From: Apostichopus californicus
Lineage: Eukaryota > Echinodermata > Holothuroidea > Aspidochirotida > Stichopodidae
Direction: 5' to 3'
Length of the DNA stretch: 23,121 nucleotides
Assembly: GCA_020650975.1 (NCBI GenBank)
Contig: JAIPMN010042304.1
Coordinates: forward strand, 1-23,121
Shown here: in pieces, positions 1 through 9,346 of the stretch
Position numbering within the stretch: the stretch's first letter is position 1
Layout: each line of letters opens with the position of its first letter
Made by a program: the position numbers and the translations under genes
Notes under the pieces: model-generated
Seen by the model: the letters and a program-made list of their open reading frames with translations, nothing else
Told to the model about the DNA's origin: nothing
Database searches by the model: none

Positions 1-303
1 CGTTAAAAGTGCATCGTGCTCAGTGCTTCCACACTCAAAATTTGTTTTTCCCGAAATGGAATCCAAAATTTCCCGAATCGGCTCGGTATTTCCTGAAATT
101 TCCAAAGTGGCGTACGGCTCACCCTACCCAACACCTACATTTTTGTATATAAATAATTTTCACACTTCGAGACTCCATATGATTTTTTTTCTTTTAATTT
201 TTTCATCACGCATGGGGCCCTTTCCCTCGAACGCGGTAAAAAAAAATTCAGGATTTTCAAAAAGGGGGGGCCCGGGCCCCCCGCCCCCCTGGATCCGCCC
301 CTG
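1..303. mobile_element. Right end of a probable hAT-type DNA transposon
   Basis: The segment ends at 288-303 with CTGGATCCGCCCCTG, which on the other strand reads CAGGGGCGGATCCAG, a hAT-style terminus (CAGGG start). Just inside it is a GC-rich block of G7, CCCGGGCCCC and C-runs. A hAT 8-bp target duplicate would be TTATACTG (304-311). The left end lies outside the window, so the duplication cannot be tested. Confidence 0.45.
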
Positions 304-340
304 TTATACTGAAATTGTAGTACATAAACCTGCATAACGT

Positions 341-580
341 GGAGTGTTAGCTCAGTGGTTAACGCCTCATATAAGGTCACCGGTTCGAGTCACTCCAAGA
401 TTAATGTATGTCGTCCACTGCGTCCAGTTACAGAGTTGTTGACAATTGACAATTCATAATCATGGACGTTAAATATGAATGTAAGAGACCGACTTCGGTC
501 AGCTTGCGGCTTTGATAAGCCAATGAGGCTTCTTCGCGAGTTCCTGCTTGCAGGAGGATCTAAAATACATACAAACATAA
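341..580 (+). mobile_element. tRNA-derived SINE, copy 1
   Basis: The head has a pol III A box (TAGCTCAGTGG, 348-358) and B box (GGTTCGAGTC, 382-391). The 5' GGAGTG can pair with CACTCC, like a tRNA acceptor stem. There is no complete anticodon arm, so this is not a functional tRNA. The body to about 575 is about 90% identical to the minus-strand copy at 15125-15302, and the tail begins ATACATACAAA. The hexamer CATAAC at 333-338 and 576-581 is a weak target-duplication candidate. Confidence 0.8.
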
Positions 581-1063
581 CTATATTTGCCTCTCCCGTT
601 GTAACTCACAAATTAAGTCTTTGCTCTTTGTCAAAAGATATCCATCAATTTTGACAAAATAAGCTGTTTAGTGATATTTTGGTTATGGTCCTATATTGAA
701 CGTACCTTACGGCGTGCCATGTAAACTAGATCAACATTATGTTCTCGTATGAGTTCCTTATTTGCTCAACCATTCAGGCTTATGAAATAGCTCCCTAAAC
801 TTGCTGAACTATGTTATTGTGACATTAAGGTAAAAAAAATAACCCTTCCTCATTTTATGGAATGTTTCGTGTTTTGAAATCACATGTATCTTGCCAACAT
901 GGATCTTCCAGCGTGTCAGAATTTCAGTTCCGTGTATGTCAATACCAGAAATGGCTTATGAAATGATGAATGAGGATGTATCACGTAAAGACAAATACTT
1001 ATTTCATCACCCTGTTTAAAAATAATAATATCCTTTACTCTGTATGTACCTTTTGGTCACTAG
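581..1063. other. Unassigned AT-rich sequence upstream of XBP1
   Basis: No coding potential, RNA gene or repeat family is recognised here between the SINE and the putative XBP1 promoter motifs. Confidence 0.5.
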
Positions 1064-1496
1064 TTACGTCAAATCTCGACGTTCACTGATATACTTTTTC
1101 AACCAATGATCAACGACGAAACTTACGTCACTGATCGTTTTGTGACCAATCAGGAAGGCACACGAAGTAAAATTGGCAATGGAAGATTGGTGTTATGTAG
1201 TTTGAACAAAATATCGATATCGAATAATCTAAGTTATAATACTAATTTTTACTCTGATTCATCCAAATTTTATTCCTACAATAACATTTAAAAATATTTC
1301 TGTAAATTTTTAAATGTATTACATAGTGCATTAACTTTATTTTAGCCAGTTAAAGTGAGATATATAGCCTAACGTTTCTCTCTAGATCAATTATAATCGA
1401 TACTAGTCTCGTCTGCGCGTATTGCTATTAAATAACACGCCCACTTCCACATATCAACATATAGAACGACGAAACAGAGAAACAAGGAAGACGTAA
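1064..1496 (+). promoter_or_regulatory. Putative XBP1 promoter region with CRE/ATF-like and ERSE-like sites
   Basis: Two identical TTACGTCA octamers (TGACGTAA on the other strand) lie at 1064-1071 and 1123-1130. A related AGACGTAA is at 1489-1496. CCAAT boxes are at 1103-1107 and 1146-1150. The second has the ERSE layout CCAAT-N9-ACACG (1146-1164), one base off the mammalian CCAAT-N9-CCACG bound by NF-Y and ATF6. Mammalian XBP1 is itself induced by ATF6, so such sites upstream of this gene make sense. The transcription start is not identifiable by eye. Confidence 0.45.
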
Positions 1497-1591
1497 ACGC
1501 TCAATGATCTGATTTATTTTGTCAAATTTTGTGCCAGAAGGCCTGAATAAAAGGAAATTACTCGCATACATCAGTCAACCTTCAATTAAAG

Positions 1592-1854
1592 ATGGCATCT
1601 ACAAAAATTCTGATAGCAACAGTGCCTGAAGATCTCAGAAATACAATAATTACATCTTCAAACAACCAACTGCGCACAATGTTGCCTGCGAAATCAACAG
1701 CTGTTACACTGGCCAGTGTTAACAGTGTTACTAGCAGTAATGATGACAGACCAAGACCAGCCTGTCTCACCTATCTGGACCCCAAACCAAATGCTGGGCC
1801 CAGGAAGAGACAGAGGCTTAATCATCTTTCACCAGATGAAAAGCTAATGAGAAG
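1592..1854 (+). CDS. XBP1: XBP1 coding exon 1
   Basis: Encodes residues 1-87 and two bases of codon 88. The N-terminus is low in recognisable domains until LTYLDPKPNAGPRKRQRLNHLSPDEKL, the conserved entry to the bZIP. It ends AG|GTTTGT. Reading on past the donor gives FVNFC and a stop, which supports splicing here. Confidence 0.93.
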
Positions 1855-4800
1855 GTTTGTAAATTTCTGCTACATGTTGTTTCATTGTTAGGCTAGAGAG
1901 ATTTGTTTACGTTAGGGCTACTCGTTGCTCGTAAGTCTGTGGCTAACATTCACTAAGGTTAGACTTAGCATATATGTGCTTAACAGTTCAGCCCTATAAT
2001 TCCGGACTCGTTATTTTCCAAAGAACAACGTTCATGTTTAAGGTTTTGCGACAGTTTAAATATGTACTGCCAGGACAGATAGCATAGGCCCATGTACAAT
2101 GTATAGACCGAACGAGTCATAATTCTTCGAGTCAAAAGACTTCTGTCGAGTCAAAAGACTCACGAGTCAGACTAACGACTCAGAGACTAACGACTCAGAC
2201 TAACGACACGAGTCAGACACGAGTCAGGCTAACAAGACAGACTAACGAGTCAAAAGACTTCTGTGTAGATCATTTGAATTTATTTGTAAAGCAGAATAAT
2301 ACTGTAGTATAGAGATGGCTTGTTGACTGGAACTTCAGCTGTACAAGGTTACTTCATGGCCAGTGCACCGTCAAATTGTTATAATTTATGAACTTTCAAA
2401 CAATTCCATAGAAAAATGAAGAACAGAGTAGCAGCTCAAACAGCTCGTGACAGGAAGAAGGCACTAATGGAGCGACTTGAAGACAAAATATATGAATTTG
2501 AGCATCAGCAATCAAGATTGGTGGAGGAAAATTCAACCCTTAGGTCAAGAAACCAAAAGTTGGAAGCAGAAAACAAAGAATTAAGGAAACGCCTTGGTTT
2601 AGATGAGATGGATACAGACTCACAGGTTAGAATCATAATACAACTGCTAGTTTTTAAATGTTGCATCATCTCAAGTAAGCAATTAAAATGATACCATATG
2701 TTTATGGCACACATTGCCACACATGATGTCTGAAGAAAAGGATGGACATTTTTAAAGTAAATTCTATACGAAAAGAGTCGTGCCTGAAACCTTTTGCAAT
2801 ATCCATTTGCCTGTTCTCATCAACTCTTTGACTTGATAATATTTGAGTTATAATTTGAACCAATAGTGATGAATAATGGGGGCAGGGTGAGGGGAGGGAC
2901 GGGAAGGGGGAACTGTTATGTAGCCGAAGTGAACACCAACCACGTAGTAGGAAATTAGTTGAAGTTGATCCCTACATTCTGTCTGCAGTAGTTATCTGAA
3001 GCCTTCTGTACTGTATTTGCAGCAGGATTTGGCTGAATACTTAGTAAAGAGGAACTTCTTTTACTTTGTTCTCTCCAATACACTTTTTTTGTAAAAATGT
3101 TTATAGCATTTGTTTACATAAGAGCCTAACAGATGTTATTTCAGGGTATTTGAGCAGTAATCAGGTTAGTCATTAAATTGTGGTCGGCTGGGTTTCTTTG
3201 TGAGTGACCGTTTCAACTGCTCCAGATTCTGTACGTTCCAATACTGTAGTCATATTTATCATTAATCTGTTTCAAAGTCCAAATATGTAACAAACGAACA
3301 TTGTGAATTAAACATGTGGTTTAGGGATGGTGTCATATTACTCATTTCTAAAGCATACTATTAGAACTGTTGTTATAGTTGAGAAAGAGTAGTGCAACCA
3401 GATGTGTATGAAGAATTTACTCTCACACACTCAATGCAGGGTAGTTTAGCATGCTGTATGGTACAAGTTCTAAGTAAAGCTTGTGTGTATAACTCTTTCA
3501 GTAAACACTGTGTTGCTAAAATTTGTGGGATTATCTTTCATTTATGCAGTAACAGCTTTTCTATGTATACATCAATTCATTAATGTGTGGCAAAAGGTTT
3601 ATTCAGCAATCTTGAGAGATTTTTGATGAAATCAAAAGAAGGAATAATTTAACATTCCATGCCATGTTAGATCGTGCACCATTTTAAGCTATATAGTTAG
3701 GATTTGTTTTTCTTACACATTTTGACTTGATTCATTGATGCAACTTTGACATACTTGTGTAGAACTGTATCAGTACTAAATTTACTGTGTGGTCATGGAC
3801 TTGAAATGGCTTGTACAGTTAGGGTGTTATTCAGGCATGGTACTACTTGGCCTACTTTGGCAGAGAGGGCATTTCCCATTCAAAAAGTGTATGGAACTTC
3901 AAGTGTCAAGGTTTCTCGGTTGGGTGATTTCCACACGCTACTGATTCTATAGAACAGGCACAATAGTTATTGTATCTGTGGTTTTTTAGTTTGAATAATG
4001 CAAGCATCCTATAGGTGTGGCATGGAAATTCTTTAACAGAATCATTGTTACCCTGTCGTGCATATACAGCTTTAAAGACTTGTAGTTTGGCTAGAATGAC
4101 AAAGGTGATTTTTTAGAAAATTTTGTAAACCTCAATATGCAACTTTGACACAGAAGCTAGTACCATGATAGTGGTGTGGTCTTAAATAATGTACTAGACT
4201 AGACTCTTTAAGGGTCATTAAAGTATTTGAAACTAGATGACAACCCTTCAGCCCTCTGTTCAATAAATTTTCTCTAAACATGGATCTGGTAATTCTGTGA
4301 AGTCCAGTGGCTAAGAACTTAAAAAGCTTTCAAAAGGGTGGCTCACTAGCAAACTGAATAATTACAGTAGTTATATAATTTATACATGTCAAATTACCCA
4401 TTCAAGTTTTTGTACCTTCTCTTATTGTTACTTGACATTTAGTCTTTGAAGAAGATCCTGCTAGGATCTAAACGTCAGGCCAACTTACTCTTACAATTTC
4501 TCTTACACAGGCTCTCTAGTGGATAAGCAGTTTGCTAACAGTTTATTTTTTATTTTGATGCATAATTACCGTAAATATTTTTTTACTCTCTCATACAGTG
4601 TACTGATGAAACATTCCATGTCACGGTGAAGGAAGAAGCAGAGTCTCCTGAGTCCGCAGCACTCGATGTTCCTCCGCAGCAGGAGCAGACTCAGCGACTT
4701 TCATCACTGTTGACAATGATATTCATATGCAGGTAAGGCCATGTCACCACCACCACAATGAAAGAGAAGAAAAGGGGAGGAGGGGATGTTAGAGGAGGGG

Positions 4801-5704
4801 GATGTTAGAGGAGGGGATGTTAGAGGAGAGGGATGTTAGAGGAGAGGGGATGTGAGAGGATAGGGGATGTCAGAGGAGGGGGATGAAAAGGGTTGGGTGG
4901 TGGTGGTACAGCTTTTTATTGACAAGAAATTTATGGTGTACATTACACATTTTATTGCAGCGATGCTAAAGTATGTCAGAGGAATCTGGGGTGTTGGGGG
5001 GCGGGGGGGGGGAGTGGCGGTTATTATAGTTTCAGTTCTTAGGTATCAGAGTGCCATACATCGTCACAGTGTTATGACCGCTGGTTACAATGATCATTAA
5101 CAAACCTAATCATCTCTGAAACAAATGTCCAGAGAAATGACATGACGACCATCTCGATCTTCAAGCATCACATGTGTTTTTAACTGTTTTATTAAATGTC
5201 ACCCATCCTAGGTACAAGAGTGTATGCCCAGGATGGAAATGGTTCCTAGCAATAATTGAAGAATGTTAATGTTAGATGTAGTTGAGGAAATAGTTGGGCA
5301 GAATTTTGTGAAACATTTGAAAGACTTCTTTTACCATAAGGGCCCCCGTCATAGCACAATGTTAATTTGTATACGCCTTTGTAATCCTGTAGCAATGGTT
5401 ACCATTTTGCTCTGCAATAATGAGTAAATGTTGCCCCTGTGAAGTGACTAGACTTTATATAGTAGGTTATAAACTATTCACCAGCCTTCTTCTCATTTTC
5501 CCAAACAGTCTGATGTTCTCTTGGGAATCTTGGGCGAGCTTAATGGGCAAGGCCATCCCACTGAAGATGGCCCAGAGTCCGTTGAATTCGATCAAGAAGG
5601 AGGGGAAGAAGACGCCCTCTTTGCCGGGAACGCCAATCCATCAGCCCCCGCCCCCGCCCTGGTGGGGGCCGCAGCAGCGGACATGGAATCCATCAAAGAA
5701 CTGA
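1592..5704 (+). CDS. XBP1: XBP1 unspliced isoform (XBP1u) with hydrophobic region and C-terminal arrest peptide
   Basis: If 4660-4679 is retained, the frame through exon 3 reads ESAALDVPPQQEQ and continues in another frame of exon 4 to a stop at 5702-5704. The total is 807 nt, or 268 aa (human XBP1u has 261). A hydrophobic stretch, roughly residues 190-225 (LSSLLTMIFICSLMFSW and onward), corresponds to the HR2 segment that brings the nascent chain and its mRNA to the ER membrane in mammals. The last 25 residues keep the arrest-peptide pattern QPP-x4-WG-x2-Q-x2-W-x-P-x2-N. In mammals XBP1u is short-lived and antagonises XBP1s. The pausing function here is inferred from this alignment. Confidence 0.9.
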
Positions 5705-6207
5705 TAAGGTTTGATCACGTGTACTACAAACGCCCCGCAGAGAAGACACCCACCGTCAAAGAAGAGACGAAACAAGTTAAAATTATTAACAAGTCTGCCT
5801 TACCGTTAGGAGGAGAAGAATGCTTGAAAACACCACAGGACAGTCTAGTGGACCCAGATCAGAGTGTGGATTTTGGTTTCCTTATGTCGTTGAACAAAGT
5901 GAACGGAGAAGACGAGGTCCAACTGACCAATCCCTTCGCCACCAGCAAGATCGCGCCCTTGTCCAATATGGTCGACCAGTTCGACTGCGACATCTCTCAG
6001 TTGTTGACCAATGAAGACTTGGACATGTGCGATTCACTGAGCGATTCTGGCAAGAGCATAGGAAGCAGCAGCGCCGATTCCGGGGTCGATAGCGACGATG
6101 GCCCAAGTTCGCCTCATTTTACGATGGATCCACTCGGTTCCCCAGTCATGCCAAACTGCGATTGGGAGGAATCTTTCATTGATCTGTTCCCTTCATTGGA
6201 TATGTGA
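1592..6207 (+). CDS. XBP1: XBP1 homolog, spliced isoform (XBP1s), bZIP transcription factor of the unfolded protein response
   Basis: Coding exons are 1592-1854, 2412-2625, 4599-4732 and 5509-6207, with GT-AG borders throughout. After IRE1 removes 4660-4679 the coding length is 1290 nt, or 429 aa (human XBP1s has 376). Residues 76-105 match the XBP1 signature (LNHLSPDEK, then the basic region NRVAAQTARDRKK at 92-104). A leucine zipper follows with heptad positions L110, F117, L124, L131, L138 and L145. After the frame switch at A180 come conserved XBP1s blocks: SDVLLGIL at the exon 4 start, ELIRFDHVYYKRP, and the C-terminal WEESFIDLFPSLDM, which resembles human WEDTFANELFPQL. The start ATG has A at -3 and G at +4. 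Known role of the family: a nuclear activator of ER chaperone, ERAD and lipid genes, made only after IRE1 cleavage during ER stress. The exon 4 boundary (TCTGAT...) falls where I recall the human last exon starting. The identity is very secure. Confidence 0.97.
2112..2265. repeat. Degenerate GAGTCA/GACTCA repeat cluster in XBP1 intron 1
   Basis: Imperfect units of two kinds are interleaved: GAGTCAAAAGACTTCTGT (2129, 2247, truncated at 2148) and CGACTCAGACTAA-type units (about 2170-2240). About ten GAGTC or GACTC cores occur within 150 bp. Confidence 0.75.
2412..2625 (+). CDS. XBP1: XBP1 coding exon 2 (basic region and leucine zipper)
   Basis: The acceptor is CCATAG|AAAAATG and the donor CACAG|GTTAGA. 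It completes R88 and encodes K89 to Q159, with the invariant bZIP pattern N-x2-AA-x3-R at N92, A95, A96 and R100. The zipper heptads run from L110 to L145. It ends in phase 0. Confidence 0.95.
2626..4598 (+). other. XBP1 intron 2
   Basis: A 1973-nt GT-AG intron. It contains a purine-rich stretch at about 2878-2910 (GGGGAGGGACGGGAAGGGGG). No other gene or repeat family is recognised. Confidence 0.85.
4599..4732 (+). CDS. XBP1: XBP1 coding exon 3 carrying the IRE1 splice sites
   Basis: The acceptor is CTCATACAG|TGTACT and the donor ATATGCAG|GTAAGG. It is 134 nt unspliced and 114 nt after IRE1 processing, so it leaves in phase 2 or phase 0 respectively. These feed the two reading frames of exon 4. 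The peptide SPESAA ahead of the cleavage site is identical to the vertebrate one. Confidence 0.95.
4649..4687 (+). promoter_or_regulatory. IRE1 twin stem-loop flanking a 20-nt non-conventional intron
   Basis: Two 7-nt loops, both CCGCAGC, lie at 4654-4660 and 4674-4680. Each sits on a visible stem. The first pairs TGAGT (4649-4653) with ACTCG (4661-4665), including one G-U pair. The second pairs TGTTCCT (4667-4673) with AGGAGCA (4681-4687), 7 bp with one G-U pair. IRE1 cuts CCGCAG^C in this family, which predicts cuts after 4659 and after 4679 and releases 4660-4679 (20 nt). 20 and 26 are both 2 mod 3, so the frame change is the same as in vertebrates. The two stems are separated by only one base. 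Confidence 0.93.
4770..4895 (+). repeat. Purine-rich minisatellite just inside XBP1 intron 3
   Basis: About six and a half copies of a 15-17 bp unit, AGGAGGGGATGTTAG, start about 40 nt after the exon 3 donor. The units vary in G number and in GTTAG, GTGAG or GTCAG. The run of ATG and open frames is a by-product of the repeat. Confidence 0.85.
4988..5013 (+). repeat. G-run cluster in XBP1 intron 3
   Basis: GGGG, then GGGGGG, then a run of ten Gs within 26 nt on the transcribed (sense) strand. It could form a G-quadruplex in the pre-mRNA. Confidence 0.6.
5509..6207 (+). CDS. XBP1: XBP1 coding exon 4 (dual frame to 5704, then XBP1s only)
   Basis: The acceptor is TTCCCAAACAG|TCTGATG. The spliced frame runs 5509-6207 and encodes the XBP1s activation region. 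It includes ELIRFDHVYYKRP, an acidic and serine-rich stretch, and the terminal WEESFIDLFPSL motif. The unspliced frame runs to 5704 and ends in the arrest peptide. GC content is visibly higher than in the flanking introns, as expected for constrained coding DNA. Confidence 0.95.
   Translation, partial: SDVLLGILGELNGQGHPTEDGPESVEFDQEGGEEDALFAGNANPSAPAPALVGAAAADMESIKELIRFDHVYYKRPAEKTPTVKEETKQVKIINKSALPLGGEECLKTPQDSLVDPDQSVDFGFLMSLNKVNGEDEVQLTNPFATSKIAPLSNMVDQFDCDISQLLTNEDLDMCDSLSDSGKSIGSSSADSGVDSDDGPSSPHFTMDPLGSPVMPNCDWEESFIDLFPSLDM
5627..5701 (+). promoter_or_regulatory. XBP1u translational-arrest peptide coding segment
   Basis: Codes for residues 244-268 of XBP1u. Counted from the C-terminus, W256, G257, Q260, W263, P265 and N268 sit exactly where human W249, G250, Q253, W256, P258 and N261 sit. 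Q249, P250 and P251 match human Q242, P243 and P244. Human S255 is T262 here, and L246, C247 and Q248 are replaced by P, P and W. Pausing itself is known from mammals and is only predicted here. Confidence 0.75.
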
Positions 6208-6694
6208 ATAGGGTCCGGAGAAATTTGGAGAGGTCAGCCTCTAAAAGGAAACAGCTACTGCATGACTTTGCTGTATGATATTTAACCAGCGATAGGTTAT
6301 CAACTGCTGATAAGTTTGAAATTGTGACCATATCCTGGGAGACATCTTTGATTGGATGATTTTTGCTAAATGAAGTGAGAATGCCAAACCTGAAGCGACT
6401 CTGAGCACTGATACAGTGTTGAGGGAAAGCATGTGAGATGTACCAATGCTCAAAAAAAGAAGTCCTGGAAATTGGATTTGTTCTTGTTGAAGGGTTCCCC
6501 ATAGCCATGCTGCTGATTGATAAAAGCACAAAGACGACATTTCACGAAAAGATAAAAAAATCTCTGAAGAAGAGGCAGAGGTCATCAGGAGAAACATTAA
6601 CAACCCTTCTGTTAGATCTGACCTCTGTAAATTTCCTGAAATGTTTAAAGAATGATTCCTGATGGCAAAATCACAAATGATGTTGCTATATAAT

Positions 6695-6835
6695 AAACAA
6701 ATAACAGATTTTATACCGGGAAGTTGCTGGTGTAACAAACAAATAACAGATTTTTTATCATGGGAAGTTCCTGGGAGTGTCCATGTTTTGTGCATGGCTG
6801 TTAAAAAGTCTTGTGCAAGGCTGTTAAGAAAGTCT
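6695..6835 (+). repeat. Tandem duplications in XBP1 3' UTR
   Basis: A 36-38 bp unit (AACAAATAACAGATTTT through GGGAAGTT(G/C)CTGG) occurs at 6695-6730 and 6737-6774. A 22-bp unit (TGCA(T/A)GGCTGTTAA...AGTCT) follows twice at 6791-6835. Confidence 0.8.
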
Positions 6836-8120
6836 TGAACTATGTGCCTTAAACCTGATTTTCTACTCTTGTGTTCATGCACATTTGAAGAAATTGATCG
6901 AAAAAACTGTGTTACTGCAATTTTTGGGATAAGTCGGAACAGGTAATGCCCTGGCCCATGAGAACATAAATTGATCTGGTCCATTAGTACCTGCAGTTTT
7001 ATTGAAAGATATGCCACTCTTTAGGTCTCTCAACCTATGAAAGAAAATTGGCCTCAAAGCTGTGAAGGATAAAGAATACAGGAATTTGTTCTTGTTTATT
7101 TTATGGAATATGTGAATATTTTATGGAATGATGCATGATGAGGGAACTGTATCTTTTCAGTGTTCTTCAGCGACTGCCATTAAATCTAGATCATTAGTCT
7201 CTTCGACTGTGTTTATGACTTTTTCAAATGTTAGATGATCTATAAGACATATTTCCATTCAAATTGACAACATAAAATGAAAGGAAAAAGGAAGGAATAT
7301 TCTAAATGAAATGGTACTTGTGAATGAAGAATAAATTCTGAAAGTAAATCTAGTTTTGACGACAGTATAGGTGATAATTATAATGAAACCTAACAAATAT
7401 ATACACTTCTTAATATGTATATTAAATTCAAGTTTTTCATTAGCTCTCTATGGTCTTCTGATCTATTTTTTGCAGAGAAATATCTTTTTCACCACTGTGA
7501 ATGAAATTTATCATATCTGGAACTATGTTTACATTAATAGTGTTGTCTTACAGAGAATTCTTGTTAGTTACAGAAAATATTCGAGTAGCAATTAGTATAA
7601 AATTTACAGATTGTACTACAGTACTAAAGACAATAGGACACTTTATGGTTACTTAAGGATACAGTAGCTGGATGGGTTCTACCAAGGAATATTTAGTTGT
7701 AGAAAATTGCTTTGCTTGATATCTCAGCAGAATGTGGAAGAAGTATCTCTTAGCACACAACCAAAGAAGAAATTGCTTTTCTTAACATTTTCCTGAAATT
7801 TTGATGAAAACCCAATGTCTAAGGGACCACAAAACCAGATTTTCGAGCGATAGATACTGTTATAACTTCCTTCGGTCAAATGCCTTAAAGCCTTTTGCAA
7901 AGTTTTCAATATCAACTAGTGAGATGTATCTAGCTACTGTAGCCTCCCAAGAATGTCTTCAAATAAATTTTCAGATACATTTTTAGCTGTAGCCTTAATA
8001 AATAGTCTTTTACTATAAAATGAAATTAGAACTGAATGGTAGAAGAGTGTGTAAGAAGGAGAAATTCTAAAGCAGACTTGTAAATAGTTATAAATATATT
8101 TGTCTCTTCTTGGTGGGAGT

Positions 8121-8126
8121 AATAAA
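8121..8126 (+). terminator. Probable XBP1 polyadenylation signal (AATAAA)
   Basis: A canonical hexamer with a downstream GT/T-rich element at about 8149-8165. It is chosen over three earlier AATAAA hexamers because of that element. Confidence 0.5.
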
Positions 8127-8145
8127 TGTGGGCTGAAATGTACAA

Positions 8146-9346
8146 ACCTGTGTCTCGTTTCCTTTATAAACACATCTTTAATTCACAGCTATAAAGTATA
8201 AGGCCTACACAAAGTACTTGACTGACATTTGGTTTACTACCAAGGAAACCTTATTGTACCCTTAATAATGCCTTATGAACCCAGGGTTTCCCCTAAATAG
8301 TCTTACTGACCCTTACTATACCCTTAACAAAGCCAGCTATTAAACAGAGCAATGCTGTCCCCCCGAGAATTCATTTAGTTATTGTCACTGGTCTCTTCTG
8401 CCCTATTTCATGACCCATTGGCCCTGAACTAACCCTTAAAGGCTACTTATGAGCTTGGTAGAGGACATCTTTGTACCAGGATAAATGAGGCTATCAACCT
8501 AGACAGTCTTCTTAGGAATAATCTTTTTTGAGGGGACATCTATTCAGAGCTGCTCAAGTGTGGTGCTTTGTAAAAGCTTCAAAACACATTTACAAGATTA
8601 TGCTCAATCTGGAGTATCTGTTTTGGAAAAGTTCAAAGATGGCCAGAGGAACTGTTTTGCATGTACAGTAGCTACAAGTCAGGCAACAATATAACCTTGC
8701 AATGTGTTTCAAATGCATTACCTGAGCCACTGTAAATCTATAACTGTGACAGAATTTGTTCTCATATGATGTATGCAGCATGAAGTTGTAAACAGTGTAT
8801 TTGTTCAGAGTGAAACCCCACCCCAAGGTCTACTGCTTAGACAATTCTCAATGATCCTGTGCAATGGGAAACCACCTTTCACTGCTTCACCAATGCTTTA
8901 AAGTTCATCCTTGCTGAAATAACATCGAAAGTTGACCAGCTGTATTAATAAATCCCTCCCCCCCAAAAGAATAAAACAGAAAAGAAAAGAAAACAGCAAA
9001 CACATACTAAACTATTAAACATTCCACCTTTATCAGTGTTTATTTATAACTTCCTGTAGAATAACATACAAATAATACTAGTAAAAGAATAACAGAATGA
9101 TGTCTATCAAAGTAGAAATTCAGAGAAATCCTCCAACAGATTATCGCTAAATGAATATGCATAAACTAATTAGAAAGATAACTTCCTTGCTCAGCCAGGG
9201 AGGTGTCATGTATGGAGAACAACAAAACGTAGTGCTGAGTTTTGCCTTTGGTATTGCGATGAACTGTCTTGGTATCTCTTGCAGTCATTGATAAATGGTC
9301 ATGTGATTAAATGAGATTCATCACCTTGTCGTCTGCTTACAGTCTG
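8146..9346. other. Intergenic DNA between XBP1 and PIGL
   Basis: No gene or repeat family is recognised. Open frames here are short and resemble no protein I know. Confidence 0.6.

Larger units (their letters stand above)
6208..8145 (+). other. XBP1 3' untranslated region
   Basis: AATAAA signals occur at 6692, 7330, 7997 and 8121. The last is followed within 40 nt by a GT-rich stretch (CTGTGTCTCGTTTCC), the best-formed polyadenylation site. Earlier signals may give shorter transcripts. The region also holds a tandem duplication (6695-6774) and a long open frame on the opposite strand. Confidence 0.55.

Noticed and set aside
341-396. Possible functional tRNA gene with A and B boxes
   Set aside because: Too short (about 55 nt), no anticodon arm, and attached to a body repeated at 15125-15302; it is a SINE head.
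4867-5100. 77-aa open frame in XBP1 intron 3
   Set aside because: Starts in the minisatellite and crosses the G-run; glycine-rich low complexity only.
5420-5704. Independent 94-aa gene starting at ATG 5420
   Set aside because: Its first 89 nt lie in intron 3. From 5510 on it is the XBP1u frame of exon 4.
5820-6106. Other-frame and reverse-strand open frames inside XBP1 exon 4
   Set aside because: Shadows of the GC-richer XBP1s coding sequence; no domains of their own.
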